From positions 110,001 through 174,000 of the forward strand of contig WBZZ01006968.1 of the NCBI GenBank assembly GCA_019918135.1: 64,000 nucleotides of DNA, written 5' to 3'. Both the position numbers and the translations under genes were made by a program. Shown here piece by piece: positions 46,909 through 57,133 of the stretch. Source of the stretch: Paulinella micropora. Lineage: Eukaryota; Cercozoa; Imbricatea; Euglyphida; Paulinellidae. Within the stretch, counting starts at the first letter, position 1. Each line of letters opens with the position of its first letter. A model generated the notes under the pieces. That model was not told the origin of the DNA. It did no database searches and worked only from the letters and a program-made list of their open reading frames with translations.

Positions 46909-48865
46909 TTACCTCAGGTATAGGTACTGCAGCTGGGGCAGCGAGTCCAAGGGCTGCAGATCCTCGCGCCTCAGCTGTGTGCAGGAGGTCAAGTCCAGGT
47001 ACTTCAGGTGCGGCAGCCCTGCCAAGTGCCGCAGCCCCACTCGTCAGCCCTGTGCAGTGTGTCAAGTTCAGGCGCTCTAGGTGCCGCAGCTTCGCGACGC
47101 CCTGCATCCCCGCGTCAGTCAATTTCAGACAATAGTCAAGTTCCAGTTGCCGCAGCTGGGGCAACCCCGCCAAGTAGTCCAGCCCCGTAGCTGTGTCCAC
47201 CCCAAAACCAGGAACGGCCAAGGGCTCCAGCACCGGGTCGTCAGTCACACACGCGGCGGTCAGGTCTAGGCGCTGCAGCTGGTGCAGGGTCCTCAAGTGC
47301 TGCGTCCACCTGCCTGTCAATTGTGTACAGCCATTCAGGCTGAGGTACCGCAGGTGCTTCAGCTTCTCTAGGCAGTCCATTCCCGCGTCCGTCAGTCCTT
47401 GGCAAGAGCTTAGGTCTAAGTGCCACAGCTGCCGCAACGCCGCCAAGTGCTGCAGCCCCGTGCCGTTCAACTGTTCGCATTCCGCGAGTTCGAGGTGCCG
47501 CAAGTGTGCCAGCCCGGCCAGGGGTGCCAGCCCCTCGTCGGTCAGCTTCGGGCATTCGCGCAAGCCTAGGTGCTGTAGCTGGCCCAAGTTCTTTAGGCAC
47601 TCCAGCCCCCCGTCCGTTATCTCCTCACAGTAGCTCAAATCTAGGTACTGAAGCCGCTGCAACTTTGCCAGGCGCGCAAGACCTGTGCCCGTCAGCCTCG
47701 GACAACTGTCTAGCTGTAGGTGCTGCAGCTGGAGTAGCCCCTCCAAGTGCCCCAGTCCCTCGTCCGTTATCTCCGGGCAGTCGCTCAGGTTTAGGTACTG
47801 AAGCCGGTGTAGGCTCCTCAGGTGCCTCAAGCCTTCGCTTTTTATCTCCGGGCAGTCCTTCAAGTCTAGGTGTTGCAGGTCCTGCAGCCCCGCCAGGTGC
47901 ACCAAGCCTGTGCCCGTTAGTCGAGCACAAGAGCTTAGGTCTAAGTGCCGCAGCTGGTGTAGTGTCTGTAAGCGCTCCAGTCCAGCGTCCGTTATTGCCT
48001 CGCAGAGCCTCAAGCCTAGGTGCCGCAGGCCCTGCAGCCCCGCCAGGTGCACTAAGCCCGCGTTCGTCAGCCCCGGACAAGAACTGAGGTCTAGGTGCCG
48101 CAGGCCCTGCAGCCCCGCCAGGTGCACTAAGCCCGCGCCCGTCAGCCCCGGACAAGAGCTGAGGTCTAGGTGCCGCAGGTCCTGCAGCCCCGCCAGGTGC
48201 TCCAGGCCCGCGTCCGTCAAGCGTCCGCAGCCGCTCAGGCTCAGGTGCCGCAGCAGGCGCAAGCCCCGCAGGCGCACTAGCCCCGCGCCCGCCAGCCCGG
48301 GGCAGCGGGTCAATTCCAAGTGCAGCAGCTGGCCCAAGCTAGCCAGGGGCGCCAGCTCGCTGGCCCCGAGCTCGCCCGACAGTGCGGCCAGCATCAGGCT
48401 GCGCAGGCTCCCGCGCCAGCCCTCCAGGCCTGGCAGGTATTCGCTGCCCAGGCGGGGATAGGAGGCTACGTCCAGGTGCGACAGCCGGGGGAGGCAGGGG
48501 GGCAAGCCCTGTAGGCACTGCAGGGCGGCAGCGGCCGTTACCCGCCAGCCCATTCTCACTACCAGCCCCTCGATCGACACCCGTGAGCCGAGCCACGACA
48601 GCTGTGCCAGGATCTGCTCGTGTAGCCACACCTCTAACCGCGGCACACGGGGCCGGGCCCCGGCCCGGTGCCAGGCGTGCCCCCACAGCTGTATCAGGCG
48701 TCTGTGCTCGGGCCGGGCCAGGTCCAGCTCTCGGCTTCCGGTCGCTGGCCAGGCCGCGGGTGCGGACGGCCACCCGTAGTGCTCCGGCGAGGCACAGGCT
48801 AGCGCGGCCAAATCCGCCCAGTCCAGCCATCGTAACATCCGCAAGTAAACGTCGCTGGACTGCAT
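46909..48865 (-). pseudogene. F-box-like/LRR protein 2, one frameshift
   Basis: Tandem paralog of LRR protein 1, from ATG 48865 (MQSSDVYLRMLRWLDWADLA; the paralog starts MQASDAYLRSLRWLGWADVA). It has the same head and about 20 LRRs with DLSSCPGLTGAGLVHLAGLQ-type units; neighbouring repeats at about 48010-48200 are nearly identical in DNA. Close to 47040 a small indel shifts the frame; in the other frame the last two repeats (LRHLAGLPHLKYLDLTSC, then LPQLQYLYLR) and a TAA at 46909-46911 follow. Without the correction the frame runs through spacer sequence, which is meaningless. Confidence 0.83.
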
Positions 48866-49257
48866 GCCGCCGACCAGGGGGGGGGGGGGGGGGGGGAGAG
48901 AAGCAGGAGAGCGCGGGCGCCCCAGAATACCTTTAGAGCCAGGGGCGGCCGCCGCCCCCGGCGGCCCGCGTGCGGCGGACAGGACGGAAGGCGGTGTGGC
49001 GCGGGAGGGGAGGGGGGGGGGGGGGGGGGAGAGAGCGGGGGAGGGGGTAGGGGACGGGGGCGGGGGGGGGGGGGGGGGGGGGTAGGGGCACCCCCCCCCG
49101 CGGCGACCTTCCGGTGCCTGCCCGACGACGCCCGTAGTCTGTCCGCGGCCCAACGCCCCCGCCGCCCGCCCCCCCCCCCCCCCCCCCCCCCCCGTCAGGC
49201 GGTAGCTCAAACCGACCAGCCCCCACAAAACCAGTCCCGGCGTTGGTGGTGTGTCTA
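48866..49257. other. Spacer with dG and dC tracts
   Basis: About 390 bp between divergent genes, largely made of G runs (48879-48895, 49015-49028, 49061-49081) and a C run (49169-49193). Promoters must lie here, but no motif is clear. Confidence 0.6.
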
Positions 49258-49867
49258 ATGTCGAGCCAGGCCCGTGGCACTGACCAGGCGCCAGAAGAAG
49301 CCAGCGCGCCGGTGCTGGCAGCCCAGGTCAGAACTCCCTCTCCCTAACCAGAACCAGGGCGCCGGGCCGGCGGAGAGCACTGGCTGGTCACGTGCTGGGT
49401 GACAGGACCAAGGCTGCGCGGGCGTGGCCGTCCCCTCGACGCTGCCCTCCCCAGCCCCGCCGGCTGGACCGACGAGCCCCCGGGAGGCCGCCGAGGCTCC
49501 GACGCGGGTCCAGGACCTAGAGGAACAGAGCGCGCGCTGCACGACGGCCGCGGCACGCAGTGTTGTCTGGGACCGGGTGCGCCAGGAGGTGATCAGCGAG
49601 GCTGAGGCCAGGCTCAAGGCGTTCCTGCGGAGGGACGGACCGGTCGAGGGCCTGGACTGGACCGTCGTGCAACAAGAAGTGCTGGCTGCGCTGCGGGGGC
49701 CCGGGGACGGCCAGCGGGGGCTCAGCCGCGGTGGCGGCGAGAGCGGTGAACACCCGGCCAAGCGGCAGAAGACCGAAGTCGCGAACGCCGGCGATGCTGA
49801 ACCCGCCGCGGCCTCGCCAGGCGTGCCGAGCCAACAGCCCGAGGGCCAGCCTGGCTCTGCTGCCTAA
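49258..49867 (+). CDS. Small hypothetical protein, probably spliced
   Basis: ATG at 49258 opens 23 codons, then a stop nine codons further. A 79-bp segment 49327-49405 has GTCAGA at its start, CTAAC inside and GACAG at its end; removing it joins exon 1 (49258-49326, phase 0) in frame to the long second part (49406-49867), which otherwise has no ATG. The product (about 177 aa) is acidic, with a helical middle (VVWDRVRQEVISEAEARLKAF) and a KRQK basic patch. No family recognised. The intron is inference from fit of frame and signals. Confidence 0.5.
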
Positions 49868-50431
49868 GCTACCCGGCGCCCCCCCCCCCCCCCCCCCCCC
49901 CCGCCCCCCCCCCCCCGAGACACGGTTGCGGGCGGACGGGGGGTGCGTGCGTGTCCGAGGCAGGGCCAAGCCGGCCCTGCTTGCTCTCTTCCGCGCTCTC
50001 GGCCTGTACTCCGGCCTTTAGCCAGCAGAGCTAATAATTAAATGAACCACTCGTTGCTGACCTAGCTAGCCTGTGTATTTGTGGTAGCCGGGCTGGTCCG
50101 GACTCCAGGAAGAGGGCCCGCCTTCGGCCGGGCCACGCCAGCCGGGGTCCACGCAGGCAGGCGAGCTTGCTAGCGCGCGGGGGGGCACCTTCCCCCCCGC
50201 GCCCGTCGCCTGTCGCCGTCCCCTTCCCCGCTGAGGGGGGGAGAGAGGAAGGGAAGGGAACACAGACCCCGCCTACGCTTCCGGTGGGGGTGCGGCAGGG
50301 GGGGGGGGGGGGGGGGAGGAAGGGGGGGTGACCGCTTCCGGCAGGCAGGCCAGCGACGCCACCGAGGAAGAGGAAAAACACGGAGCGCTGGGCAAGGGAG
50401 CCCGGACGTCGGGACGCAGGAAGACGTCGGG
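49868..50431. other. Spacer
   Basis: About 560 bp. C runs at 49879-49916, an AT-richer centre (about 50025-50060) and a G run at 50300-50316. No gene seen. Confidence 0.5.
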
Positions 50432-50649
50432 ATGCAGGAAGACGTCGGGGTGCAGGAAGTGGAGGTCAGCTGGGAAGAGGCCGCGGACGGCCCCGTGCCT
50501 GCACGCGTCGTGGCGGCTCTGGGTAGTCAAGTAGGCGTCTTGGTCAAGGTGGGGCCAAGGTACTGCCCAAACCCTACGGAGCCGCGTGTGAGTGTGACGA
50601 GCAGGCCAGGCCACGCAAGAAAGCCAGGCGGCACGACCCCCAGGCAGCG

Positions 50650-53168
50650 TTGCAAGCTAGCCTAGACTCGCTGCGAGCTAGCCTAGACTCCCTGCCGACG
50701 GGCGACGAGCTTACTGACCCGCTGGTGGCGAGCCTACGGGCCGAGCTGGGCGCAGCAGGGGGCAGCCCCCCCGCCGCGCTCCCCGACGCGCTCACAGATC
50801 AACTCAGCGCCCGTCTGGTCACTCATTATTACCGGCCCGCCGAGCGCGAGGCAGTCCGCCGCTGCGTCTACTACCTGAGGCTGAAGACCGCACGCAGGCA
50901 GAACAGCCAGGGCGGCGGCGGGCCACCACCGCCAACGGGCACGCAGCCGCTAGGCAGGCGTACGCGCCAGTCTGGACAACGCCTCTTGCAGGCCCGGCAG
51001 AAGCAAGAGGAGAGGCTCTACGAACAGCTGCACCTCGGAGCCCCGCCAGGGCGCCCGTGCTGCCGCCAGCGCTACCGCGAGGGGCTGGCGCGGGAGATGG
51101 CCGCCTGGCTCCCTCTACTACCCACTCCTACGGAACTCGCGCCGCAGTTGCTGATGGCCGGCGAACCGCTGTACGAACTCTATCGCCTGGCGCGGGAGGA
51201 GGGCGCGGGGAGGCCGAGCGACTCGGAGCTGAAGAACTGGTCCACGGTCTGCCAGGGAGTGCTGCGCCTTTGCCTGCCGGGGCTCGGCCCGTTTAAGAGC
51301 GCAGAACCGGGCACGGACGACTATGCAGCTCTGCAACGTCTGTTCGGGGCCAGGCGTGGAGAGGAGGAGCACTCCACTGCCAGGTTCTGGATCTACTGCC
51401 TGCTGCTGGAACTATACCGCGCGGGAGGGCGCCGGCTACGAGGGCTGCCCCGCACCCTCCCGAGGCCGGACGACCTGGCCAGCGCCAACCTGCCGCCCGC
51501 GCCGCCCCCTGCCGTCCGTCCCTTGCCTCGGCCCTACAACTTTTGGCCCCAGGTCCTGCGGTCGGAGGTAGACGGCTTGGAGCGGGGGACCTCGCCTTGG
51601 GGTGAGCCCCTCGTACTCCTGGAGCACGACCTGGCCATCGCGTGTGCCAGCAGCTTCAAACTCGACGTAGACCTGGACGACGACGTAGACCTGGACGACG
51701 ACGTAGCCACGGACGACGACGTAGCTGCGGACGAAGACCGTGGACTGCGGGGGGTGGGCTGGAGGGGGCCGTTGTCAGCCCTAGGCCAGGCCATGGCTAT
51801 CCAAGTTACCCGGATCGAATACGTGAGGAGACAGCCCCGCTCGCCCGCCGGACCCCGCTACTTCTTCTTTTTCCATGGAAACTGACTCCTTAATCCCCAT
51901 CTCCGGCGCTCTCTGCCGCTGTGGCCGCTGCTGACCGAGGACGGGGCTGCGCTGCAGGAGCCCAACCTCCTGGTAGAGGACGAATGGCCGGCCCCTCTGT
52001 GCTTGGACGAGAGAATGCATGACATCTGCGCTAAATGGGCGCACAGGCCCCTGCAGTTACTGCGCCTGCGAGATGGGCGGGTAGGCTACGCAGCCGAGCT
52101 CCCACTGAACGCCCTTGACCGGCAGGCAGCAGAAACCAAGTTTCGGAGCGTGCTCGCGAGGTGGCTCCGTCCGTTCCGGAAGACGGTAGCCAACCTGAAC
52201 AAGTATTATGAGTTTTGGGAGTCCACCGAGGTAGTCCTGGACCGCCGGCCGCCCTACCTGCTCAAGCCCCCCCGGCCCGTCGTTCCGCTAGCCGGCGCTG
52301 GGCTGGGACAGGAAGCTGCGGTGGTCGGACGACGAGGCGCGGGACCGACGGGTGCTGACCCTGCGCAGCCTGCTGGTAGGGGCCCTGGGCGTGCTTGACG
52401 CCCGCCTAAACCCCATTGTCTCCGCGGCGGGGGAGGCTCTCCTGTACAGCGGCCAGGCCGACGTGGGCGGCCACGAACACACGGCCCTGCGACGCCTCTG
52501 TGTCGCTCTGTCCCTGTTGCGCGAGCTAGACCCTGGCTGGCACTGCCCCGAGAAGCTTTGTCCCGTCTCGATCCACCTAGGGTTCGGAGTTTGGCCACAT
52601 ACCTACCATTACGGACCACAGCGGTCCCGAGCCCCAAGTGCCGGAAACGGACTTTACGGTGTACGTGTGCTCGTCACACGAACACGCTTTCCTGCTCTGC
52701 AAACAACGGGCAGGCAACACCGTGAAGCTCACTCTTTGGGACCCCAACGGCAGCAGGTCTGGCACTTACCAGCTGCTCCAGCATGTCTGCCGCGGGTTGG
52801 CCTTGCGGGACCAGCACGGGCAGCGCCTGGCCCGTCTGCTAGGCCTAGCGGAGGCCGGGCTGACCGAGGCCAGCCTGGGTTGCTACGTGTACCCGCGGGA
52901 GACGCCTACTCTCCAAGGAGACGAGGGTTCGTGTACTACGCACGCGTTGCTGCTGGCGGCGGTGGCCGTGGTGGAAGGGCCCGACCGGCTGCCCAAGCAG
53001 GGCGCACAGGACCTCTCGGACGCGTGGTTGCTCTTAGGCAGTGCCCTGGGCTGGCGGTGGTGCTTGCCGCCGGAGGCGCGCGCCCGGATGCTGTTCCTGC
53101 CGCCCGCGGAGGCCGACGACAGCGGGGCAGACGACTTCCAAGAGACGGCCGTGCTGCGGGCCCCGTGA
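50650..53168 (+). pseudogene. Large unknown protein with possible C-terminal cysteine-protease-like part
   Basis: A coding stretch of about 840 codons in pieces. The frame from about 50530 runs through an acidic Asp-Val repeat (about 51660-51735) to TGA at 51883-51885, and the same frame then continues as protein-like text (LLVEDEWPAPLCLDERMHDI) to about 52290. A frame change leads to LRSLLVGALGVLDARLNPIV, another to the last part (ending 53168), which contains HEHAFLLC, LTLWDPNG and GSCTTHALLLA. That His-Asp-Cys order recalls clan CE proteases, but the match is only by eye. Two adjacent genes are possible (break near 52600). The N-terminus is unresolved: no good ATG is in this frame near 50530-50650, though ATG 50432 opens a neighbouring frame. 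Confidence 0.5.
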
Positions 53169-53556
53169 GCGCGGCCCGTAATCCGCCCGGCGCGGCAGCC
53201 CTGCCCCCCCGGCGTCGCGGGCAGGCGCCCGCCCGTACGCACGGGGCGGGAAGAGCGCGGGGCGTGGTCCGCGGGCGTGTGGGGAAGGGGGGGAGAGCGT
53301 GGGGCGTGCGTGGGGCGTGGACGCCTGGCGCCCGGCACCGAACGAGCGGACCGGTGGAAGAAAAAGACGCACTGGGCGCTGCGCGCTGGGTGCGGGGGGG
53401 GCGAGGGGGGGGGGGGGGGGAGGGAGCGGAGAGGGGGAAGGGGAGGGGGGGGACCTCCCACCGTGGGGAGCGTGCCGGGGGGGGGGGGGGGATTGTACGC
53501 CCCTGCTCCCCTCCCCCCAAAAGTCCGTCAGCAGCGAGGCTCCGAACACGACCGGC

Positions 53557-54222
53557 ATGATGGGAGGCACGGCTAGCAGCCAAGGCACGGCTAGCAGCCG
53601 AGGCACGGCTAGCAGCCGAGGCACGGCTAGCAGCCGAGGCACGGCTAGCAGCCGATGCACGGCTAGAAGCCACCGCGCTCGTCCGAGCTCGGTGGTGGCA
53701 CCAAGGCCCAAAAAGCCACGTACCACTCCCCGACCAGCCCCCCGTGGACAAGGCCTGCGACAGCTGGCCGCGGCCACTGCGACCGGGCCAGAGCCACCGC
53801 CTCGTCAGGCGCGCCCCGTCGTGGCGCCGGAGGCGGCATCTCCCCCCCCGCCCGAGCCGGACTTTGAAAGCGTCGTCTTGGCCACCCTGAGCACCTTAGA
53901 CCTGGCCGAAATCCTGCTGTCTACGCTCGACGGTGTAGTGGTGGTGGACACGGTCGTGCTGGAGGGGAGCGGGTCGACCGAGCAGCCGCCCGTGCGCACC
54001 GGGTTGTCCGAGGAGTGTTCCCTGTTGCCCGAGCTCCAGCTCACGGGCGCCTTTCTCGCTGCACCCAACTCGCCCAAGGAGTGTTCCATCTGCCTACAAG
54101 ACTTGGTTGTAGGGGACTGGCTGCGGGGGCTCCAGTGTGCGCATTACCTGCACCGGGCGTGCGTCGACCCCTGGCTACGCACTAAGGACTCGTGCCCCGT
54201 GTGCCGCCTAGTGGTGTCGTAG
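53557..54222 (+). CDS. RING-H2 finger protein (221 aa)
   Basis: Start placed at ATG 53557. The N-terminus is six copies of an 18-bp repeat (GGCACGGCTAGCAGCCGA) encoding GTASSR, then a basic Pro-rich linker. The C-terminus is a RING-H2: CSICLQD, CAHYLHRAC, then CPVC, i.e. C-x2-C...C-x1-H-x2-H-x2-C-x10-C-x2-C. RING-H2 domains act as E3 ubiquitin ligases. With two F-box-like/LRR proteins nearby it suggests manipulation of ubiquitination. The stop TAG (54220-54222) is followed in the same frame by the nuclease-like gene, so the two may once have been one protein. Confidence 0.8.
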   Translation: MMGGTASSQGTASSRGTASSRGTASSRGTASSRCTARSHRARPSSVVAPRPKKPRTTPRPAPRGQGLRQLAAATATGPEPPPRQARPVVAPEAASPPPPEPDFESVVLATLSTLDLAEILLSTLDGVVVVDTVVLEGSGSTEQPPVRTGLSEECSLLPELQLTGAFLAAPNSPKECSICLQDLVVGDWLRGLQCAHYLHRACVDPWLRTKDSCPVCRLVVS

Positions 54223-54864
54223 GTGGGGGCCAGCGCGCCGTCACCGCCGTCGGTAGCGTGTGGGCTCTGGTCCCGGGACTACCGCCTGTGGGACGGCGCG
54301 CCGCCCGCCGAGCGGGCCCGGTTCTCGCGGCAGCTCCGGGCCAGAACGGGGCTGCCCCCCCTGGCCGGGCGCGAGCTGCGGCGCGTGCACCCGCTGACGG
54401 CCACCGCCATCTCCTTCCTGTTCGCTCGCTTCGGCCTGCCCGTGGCCGCGCAGGTCGTGGTGCACAGCCCGTCGCTGGCGGTGGCCAGCAGCATAGACCA
54501 GGTCTGGCGCTGTTCGGCGGGCCGCCTGTGGCTGCTGGAGCTCAAGAAGGCCCAGTCCGCCGGGCGGGCGCACGGGGAGCAGGCGCGGGCGCCGCCCCTG
54601 GCGCACGCGCTCTGGCGCACGTGAGCGGACACGGAGGAAAACCGCTTCCTCGTGCAGGCCGCGCTCGGTCACGCCCTCTTCGAACTCACGTACGACCTGG
54701 CGGCCGAGCCGCAGCCGCCGCGCTCCGCCGTGGTGTGCGTGGGCACCTACGGTGTGCGGGTAGCGTGCGTGCCGGAGGCCATGCTCGGGGCCGCGCGCGA
54801 GTTCTGCCGGACGGTGTGGGCCGGGCACACCGGCCGGGCCCTGCCGGCGGTCGGACAAAGGTAG
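54223..54864 (+). pseudogene. PD-(D/E)XK (YqaJ/lambda-exo-like) nuclease, in-frame TGA
   Basis: One frame with a single TGA at 54622-54624. The core reads ASSIDQVWRC...LWLLELKKA: an Asp, then Glu-x-Lys, the catalytic pattern of PD-(D/E)XK nucleases; a Gln-containing helix (FLVQAALGHALFELTY) and a strand (SAVVCVGTYGVRV) follow, as in viral recombinases of the YqaJ type. Enzymes of this kind process DNA ends in large DNA viruses. There is no ATG: the frame simply continues from the RING gene's TAG. An AATAAA lies shortly after the stop. The TGA could derive from CGA by CpG deamination. Confidence 0.65.
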
Positions 54865-54878
54865 AGGGGGGGGTATCT

Positions 54879-54884
54879 AATAAA
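54879..54884 (+). terminator. AATAAA polyadenylation signal
   Basis: AATAAA 15 bp after the nuclease stop codon. Confidence 0.6.
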
Positions 54885-55005
54885 AGCCAGCGCTCTACAC
54901 GCTCCTAGCCGCTTCTCTGGGGATCAGTGCGAGAGCGGTGGAACCACAGCCCCCACTGCTTGGCCTACATCAAGGCCGCGGCCGCCGCAAGCAAGCTGTC
55001 TAGGA

Positions 55006-55401
55006 TTGGCCTGCCCCCACGTGCTGGCGGGCAACCACAGCAGGCCCCAGCACACGCGCGCGCGTGCGCCACGGCTGCTTCGGGACCTGGCCATACGCCG
55101 GGGGCCAGGAGGAGACGCCGCCCCCCGCTTGCCGGCGACCGTCGAGATCGACCTGGTACACGCCACGAGTTTGGTGCCCGCTAATACCAGCCTGGTCCTC
55201 AAGCTGGACACGGAGGGCTGCGAGTTCGAGGTCATGTCCGGCCTGCGCGCCCTCTTCGAGGCCCGGCGCGTGATTTACGCGGTGGTCGAGTACAACCGAG
55301 CCAGGTGGTGCCGCCGCGAGGAGGGCCAGCCGTGGGCCACACGTGTGCGACCCCGTCCGCTTCAAGAGCGACGCGCTGGTTGTCTTCGCTTGGCTGACTA
55401 A
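55006..55401 (+). pseudogene. FkbM-type methyltransferase fragment
   Basis: The middle (VEIDLVHATSLVP, LVLKLDTEGCEFEVMSGL, VIYAVVEYNRARW) matches the C-terminal half of FkbM-family SAM-dependent methyltransferases, which methylate sugars or similar acceptors; the LK(L/I)DxEGxExxVLxG motif is diagnostic. The N-terminal SAM-binding part is not visible upstream, and the frame has no ATG, so only a fragment remains, or the start is in another frame after an indel. The last 25 codons look non-coding. Confidence 0.6.
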
Positions 55402-55849
55402 GGCTGCACGAGCCCAGGGCGGACCAGGGGGGGGGGGGGGGGGTCGCCCTTGATTTCCTCCTCTGGAGCGCGGTGTCTCGCCGGCCCGCCGGACAGGCCT
55501 CAGATTGGCGGCCCCGGCTGGCGGTTGGCCGCCGCCCGCCGCACCGGCTTAGTGCGAGGCCAGGCCTGCCACCTAACCAGCACGGTCTAGGCCGCTGGCA
55601 GCGGTCTCCGGAGGTGCTGTGTGCGCCGGGACCCGGCGACAGTGCAAGTAGTAACTCCCCGGCGTGGCTTGGCCGGACTTGGCCTGGTGTGGACAGCGCG
55701 GCGGTGAAATCCTCAGTCGGCCCTTCTCACTCGGGTTCCGCCGGTGGGCGGGCCGAGGCCATGATTTGTAATAAAAACCCTGCTTTTATTCTGGCCACCA
55801 CAGCGGTTGCTACCGGCTGCTACCGGGCCAGGCTTGAATAGGCAGCTTC
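55402..55849. other. Convergent spacer
   Basis: About 450 bp between the methyltransferase fragment and the kinase-like gene. A G run at 55429-55442 and a bidirectional polyadenylation palindrome at 55770-55790. Short ORFs only. Confidence 0.5.
55770..55790. terminator. Bidirectional AATAAA hairpin
   Basis: AATAAAA and TTTTATT face each other across 7 bases, giving an AATAAA signal on both strands at the junction of two convergent genes. Confidence 0.65.
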
Positions 55850-57133
55850 TTAACTAATCCCGTAGTCCCACCACGCGGCTCTCCGGACCAGCACCGTTAG
55901 AAATTGTCTTACCTGAGGCTTCCCAGTCTTAGGCGGGACTAGTTGGGCGTTCCAGCTGCAATCCTTCCCGTCTGTACCTTTCCAGTGAACTCTTTGCCCC
56001 TCTTCGTTCCACCAATGCACAGAATACCCGGTCTCATTGGGCAGCCAATCAGTGCGATACTGATCACCAGTAGTAGGCATTTCGTGCAAGGCACCCAGAT
56101 GCATATTAAATTCCCGCAAGTAGTGCCTGGCCTGGCAGAACTGGGTTCGCCTTTTGAACATCTTCGGGGACAGGCTCTGGCTCCACCACTTAACACAGCG
56201 CTCAAAGTCTGCCTGGCCCGTTGGGGCTACCAGTAGGGGCTGCATAAATCGCCAAATGGTACCTACCAAGGCTGAGCTCGTACGATTATAGCTGTTAGCC
56301 ACAAAGCTTAGCAGGTTGGATAGCATGACGGTAGCTCTGTACTCGGAAGGCGCTGGGTCGAGCCACAGCAGGTAATGAGGGTCCATATCCAGCACAAGAA
56401 AACCCGGTGGTTCAGCCGTCGTCGTGATGTTAGCAGGCTTCAGATCGGCCATCAACAGCGGGACAATGTCGGCCGAGAAGCTTAGCACCCTCGCCAGGAA
56501 GCTCCCGAATTCCTTGGTGGGGAGCCGGACCGTCAACTTCTTCGCTTGTTCTAGGTCTAGGGTAAGGGCGGCCCCCGCGCGGGCGAGGTCCATCACGAGC
56601 CAGAACGTACTACCACCTGGCCCTTTGCCGTCGACGCGGAGGTAGCCGTACACCTTGGGCGCTAGCCCCCTTCTTGCCAGGCGGTGTTGCAGACCCAGAT
56701 ACTCTAATTGGGCGGCCGAAGGTTGCCGCGGGCTCCCCTGCCGCCCGATGCGTTTGAGCACTAGCTTGCGACGATGCAGAAGCAGGACGGAGTCCTTGGC
56801 CAAGGACTGCTCGTCCTGGGAATGGGGAGCTTTGCCTATTTTGCAACTCGCCCAGTCTTCGTCGGTCGCTACGAAGAAAGAGAGGGCTTGCAACCACGCG
56901 GGGAGCCTTGGGTCCGGATAGAGTGGTAGCTTCTTTGACTTCAGTTCCTGCTCGCCGGGTTCCCAGCGGGTAACCTGGTTCTTAACGTCGGTGGGATAGG
57001 GTTGTACATTTAGGAACAGCGCAGATAGCTGGCACGGCCGGCAGGGGTCGCACGGCCCTGGCTGCGCACACCCGTGGCAGCGCCGGCGCGACTCACACGC
57101 AAACCTAGGGGCCAGGGGGTGTGTAGGCGGCAT
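55850..57133 (-). CDS. Protein-kinase-like protein (about 427 aa)
   Basis: From ATG 57133. The N-terminus is Cys-rich (CHGCAQPGPCDPCRPC). The centre looks like a divergent protein kinase: a Lys-containing strand (RRKLVLKRIG), a hinge-like FWLVMDLARAG, the catalytic-loop-like LMADLKPANI (Asp, Lys, Asn in the usual spacing) and a metal-binding VLDMDPHY in place of DFG. The C-terminal 150 residues are Trp-rich and unassigned. Similar stand-alone kinases are common in giant viruses. The frame continues upstream of 57133 into low-complexity text without support. Intact over the proposed length. Confidence 0.65.
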   Translation of the reverse strand: MPPTHPLAPRFACESRRRCHGCAQPGPCDPCRPCQLSALFLNVQPYPTDVKNQVTRWEPGEQELKSKKLPLYPDPRLPAWLQALSFFVATDEDWASCKIGKAPHSQDEQSLAKDSVLLLHRRKLVLKRIGRQGSPRQPSAAQLEYLGLQHRLARRGLAPKVYGYLRVDGKGPGGSTFWLVMDLARAGAALTLDLEQAKKLTVRLPTKEFGSFLARVLSFSADIVPLLMADLKPANITTTAEPPGFLVLDMDPHYLLWLDPAPSEYRATVMLSNLLSFVANSYNRTSSALVGTIWRFMQPLLVAPTGQADFERCVKWWSQSLSPKMFKRRTQFCQARHYLREFNMHLGALHEMPTTGDQYRTDWLPNETGYSVHWWNEEGQRVHWKGTDGKDCSWNAQLVPPKTGKPQVRQFLTVLVRRAAWWDYGIS

